NCBI GenBank assembly: GCA_002428485.1
Contig: DIWM01000032.1
Span: forward strand, 1 to 15,948
DNA: 15,948 bases
Source of the DNA: Deltaproteobacteria bacterium UBA6106
GTDB taxonomy: Bacteria; Desulfobacterota; Syntrophorhabdia; Syntrophorhabdales; Syntrophorhabdaceae
Direction of reading: 5' to 3'
The notes beneath the pieces are model-generated. The model worked only from the letters and a program-made list of their open reading frames with translations, made no database searches and was not told the origin of the DNA. This document shows positions 13,853-15,948 of the stretch, piece after piece (the stretch's first letter is position 1; the number at the start of each line of letters is the position of its first letter). Position numbers and translations under genes: made by a program.

Positions 13853-15804
13853 TCCGTCATCTGTACCACTTCTTTTGCTTCACATTCGATGATGATCGAT
13901 TTTTCGCCCGCAGGCATTGATGATATGCCGTAGATGCATACCGGCTCTGCCTTTCCCTTTACCGCAACCATGTCGAGCCCCGTTACCTTGAGATGGCCGA
14001 GGTCGCCGCCAACGAGGAGGTCTCGTATCTTATCCAATGTTGCTTGCGTGATGATGATGTCGGCATCGTATTTCCTTGTGAGGCCCTCCACGCGTGCGCC
14101 GAGGTTCACATTGTCACCAATGACCGTGTAGTCCATCTTTTTTCCTTCAGCTCCGATATTCCCGACGATAACCTCCCCCGTGTTGAGGCCGAAACCTGCG
14201 AAAAGAGGGTCTTTGCCTTCTGACTTCCACCTTTCCTGGAGTTCGGTTAGTTTCCGTATCATGTGGAGGGCGCACTTGATGGCAAGCTCTGCGTGTTTTT
14301 CCTGCGGTAGCGGTGCCCCCCAGAAGGCGACGATCTCATCGCCGACGAATTTATCGAGGGTACCGTCCCACTGGAAGATGATATGTGTCATCTCGCCGAG
14401 ATACTCGTTGAGGATAGCAACGACCTGTTCCGGGGAGTGCTTTTCGGAGAACGTTGTGAAGCCGCGGACATCGGAGAAAAGGACGGTCACTTCTCTTCTC
14501 TCGCCGCCGAGTTTTGCAAGCTCCGGGTTTTTGATGAGCTCGTTGACGACCTTCTCTGTTACGTAGCTTGAGAACATGCCCCGTATCTGCCGCGCATACC
14601 TTTCTTCCGTAGCGTACCTGTAAGCGGTGACAACAAAATAGGTGATGAGGATATTATTCCCGGAATAGCTCAGGTCCATCCAGAGCCCCTTCGAGAAGAA
14701 GAGGTAATTGCCGATCCCGTAAAGTATCGCAATGAAGCCGAATGCAAAGATCGCACCGACGATAGCCTTGATCCTCACGATAATAAGGGAAAAGAGAATA
14801 CCTGATATGAGAACGATAAATACGTTCCAGATGTTTTTAAGCTTGGAAATGAATTGATTGTTCAGTATGGACGCCACGACGCTTGCGTGCTTTTCGATCC
14901 CCGGCATTGCCGGCGATGTGGGGGTTACCCTGAGGTCATAAATGCCGACGGCCGTCGCTCCCAGGAGGACGACCTTGTCCTTGATCATAGATGGCTCGAT
15001 CTTGTTCTCAAGGAGGTCTGCAACAGAGACCAATGGAAAGGTCCTTTCCGGACCATAGTAGTGGATCAGTACCCTGCCCCAGAAATCGGTTGGTATGAAG
15101 GCTTCGCCGAGCTGTATTCCCTCTGTGGCCTGAAGGGTCATCGCCTCGTTCGGGAGGTCGCGGTAAAGCCTCGCTGCCTGGAGGTCAATGGAAGGGTACA
15201 TCTCGCGGTTATATTCAATGGACAGGGCTTCCCATCTCAGCACGCCGTCCTTATCCGGGAACATATTGATATAGGCAAGCGCCTTCGCACTTTGCAACAG
15301 CTTTTTGACGGGCAGGAGGATGCCGGTGGCGCTCAGCGGCGGAAATATCTTGAAATTATCCGCCTTTCGTATCATCGGGAAGGCATTATCGAACAGGGTA
15401 TCATCCTGTATCATCCTGGGCTCGCCTTTGAAGTCAAACACAACAGGGAGGATTACGTTCCCGGCCTTTTTGATGGACCTGGCAAGGATATCGTCGTCCT
15501 TTGAATGCTCGCTGAAGATGATATCTACGAGGACTACCTTTGCCCCCATCCTGCTTAGCTTATCGATGATGGAGGCGACCCTTCTCCTCTCCCAGGGCCA
15601 TCTGCCATACTTCTCGAGGCTCTTATCGTCAATGCCGATTATGACGACCTCTTTCGGTGGTGCTGTCTTTCCATGGATGTGATACCTGATGTCATAGAGG
15701 AGAAGCTCGAGGCGTTCGAAAGGGACAAAGCGTATGACCGCCAGCAGGGAAAACAGAAGTGTCAATCCAATCCCGATAAGTGTCGGAACGAGTATCTTTT
15801 TCAT
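13846..15804 (-). CDS. CHASE2-domain class III adenylate cyclase
   Basis: The 652-residue membrane enzyme would make cAMP from ATP in response to a signal outside the inner membrane. One N-terminal membrane helix (about 4-24) leads to a CHASE2 sensor domain (about 30-322, with DDKSLEKYGRWPW at 59-71). Three further helices (about 325-345, 347-370, 383-398) lead to a cytoplasmic class III catalytic domain (about 435-625). Both metal-binding Asp residues are present (D445 in LFSDVRGFT, D489 in KFVGDE). So are the adenine-selecting Lys/Asp pair (K485 and D558 in MDYT) and the transition-state residues N567 and R571 (VNLGAR). The enzyme should be active and specific for ATP. The start has an aagggg site before the ATG. 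It faces the Skp-like gene across a shared terminator. The window also holds a candidate cAMP phosphodiesterase. Confidence 0.95.
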   Translation of the reverse strand: MKKILVPTLIGIGLTLLFSLLAVIRFVPFERLELLLYDIRYHIHGKTAPPKEVVIIGIDDKSLEKYGRWPWERRRVASIIDKLSRMGAKVVLVDIIFSEHSKDDDILARSIKKAGNVILPVVFDFKGEPRMIQDDTLFDNAFPMIRKADNFKIFPPLSATGILLPVKKLLQSAKALAYINMFPDKDGVLRWEALSIEYNREMYPSIDLQAARLYRDLPNEAMTLQATEGIQLGEAFIPTDFWGRVLIHYYGPERTFPLVSVADLLENKIEPSMIKDKVVLLGATAVGIYDLRVTPTSPAMPGIEKHASVVASILNNQFISKLKNIWNVFIVLISGILFSLIIVRIKAIVGAIFAFGFIAILYGIGNYLFFSKGLWMDLSYSGNNILITYFVVTAYRYATEERYARQIRGMFSSYVTEKVVNELIKNPELAKLGGERREVTVLFSDVRGFTTFSEKHSPEQVVAILNEYLGEMTHIIFQWDGTLDKFVGDEIVAFWGAPLPQEKHAELAIKCALHMIRKLTELQERWKSEGKDPLFAGFGLNTGEVIVGNIGAEGKKMDYTVIGDNVNLGARVEGLTRKYDADIIITQATLDKIRDLLVGGDLGHLKVTGLDMVAVKGKAEPVCIYGISSMPAGEKSIIIECEAKEVVQMTEK

Positions 15805-15819
15805 AGAACCCCTTTCACT

Positions 15820-15849
15820 ATATTATCAAAAGAGTGAATAATATTGCAA
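15820..15849 (-). promoter_or_regulatory. Possible promoter of the cyclase gene
   Basis: On the minus strand TTGCAA (15844-15849) and TAATAT (15820-15825) are 18 bp apart. The predicted start, about 15813, is only some 9 nt from the ATG and at the edge of the ribosome-binding site, so another upstream start is possible. Confidence 0.4.
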
Positions 15850-15902
15850 AAGAAAATTGCATTATGTTGTATAAAGAAAGTTATGTTTCACCGGCAGGAT
15901 TA

Positions 15903-15911
15903 TGATATAAT
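15903..15911 (+). promoter_or_regulatory. Extended -10 promoter for the tRNA gene
   Basis: TGATATAAT contains a perfect TATAAT (15906-15911) with the TG of an extended -10 element. No good -35 was found at normal spacing. The start would be near 15918, a few bases before the tRNA 5' end. Confidence 0.6.
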
Positions 15912-15925
15912 GCTGAAAACCGCGT

Positions 15926-15948
15926 GCGCCCGTAGCTCAGCTGGATAG
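15926..15948 (+). tRNA. 5' end of a tRNA gene, probably tRNA-Arg (cut by window end)
   Basis: GCGCCCG would be the 5' acceptor strand, followed by TA and the conserved D-arm start GCTCAGCTGGATAG. The anticodon lies outside the window. The acceptor sequence together with this D-arm is most often seen in tRNA-Arg, so the amino acid is a guess while the tRNA call is firm. Confidence 0.85.

Overview
The window looks like chromosomal DNA of a Gram-negative bacterium of moderate GC content. Evidence for this is two signal-peptide proteins, an outer-membrane beta-barrel and a Skp/OmpH periplasmic chaperone. The mix of an FmdB zinc ribbon, a class-II cyclic-nucleotide phosphodiesterase, a FecR-domain giant protein and a CHASE2 adenylate cyclase is what I would expect of a Desulfobacterota- or Nitrospirota-type anaerobe, but that placement is an impression, not a proof.

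Layout. Positions 1-897 hold the 3' end of carB (housekeeping, + strand). A 165-bp convergent gap carrying an inverted array of 7-bp repeats follows. Two small minus-strand genes come next: a 50-aa basic beta-rich protein and an FmdB-type zinc-ribbon protein, joined stop-to-start. A divergent promoter region (1525-1682) then drives a metallo-beta-lactamase-fold cyclic-nucleotide phosphodiesterase, followed after 54 bp by a TPR plus 14-strand outer-membrane barrel protein that resembles Slam/type XI secretion translocators. After a promoter and a roughly 180-nt leader comes an 8.66-kb gene. It encodes a 2885-residue secreted protein with an N-terminal FecR domain, a Gly/Thr plus polyproline linker, and at least six tandem, aromatic-rich beta modules. 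A strong terminator, a Skp-like chaperone gene, a second 7-bp-repeat element and a bidirectional terminator follow. A minus-strand CHASE2 adenylate cyclase gene and the first 23 bases of a tRNA gene (probably Arg) end the window.

How the genes may work together (inference). The barrel protein, the giant FecR protein and the Skp chaperone form a plausible envelope unit of outer-membrane translocator, surface cargo and periplasmic chaperone. Genes for making cAMP (the cyclase has every catalytic residue) and for degrading it (phosphodiesterase) flank this unit, so surface display of the giant protein may be tied to a local cyclic-nucleotide circuit sensed through CHASE2. The repeat architecture of the giant protein, its possible dedicated exporter and the cAMP bracket are the most unusual content here. 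The 7-bp-repeat elements immediately after three + strand stop codons are a separate curiosity.
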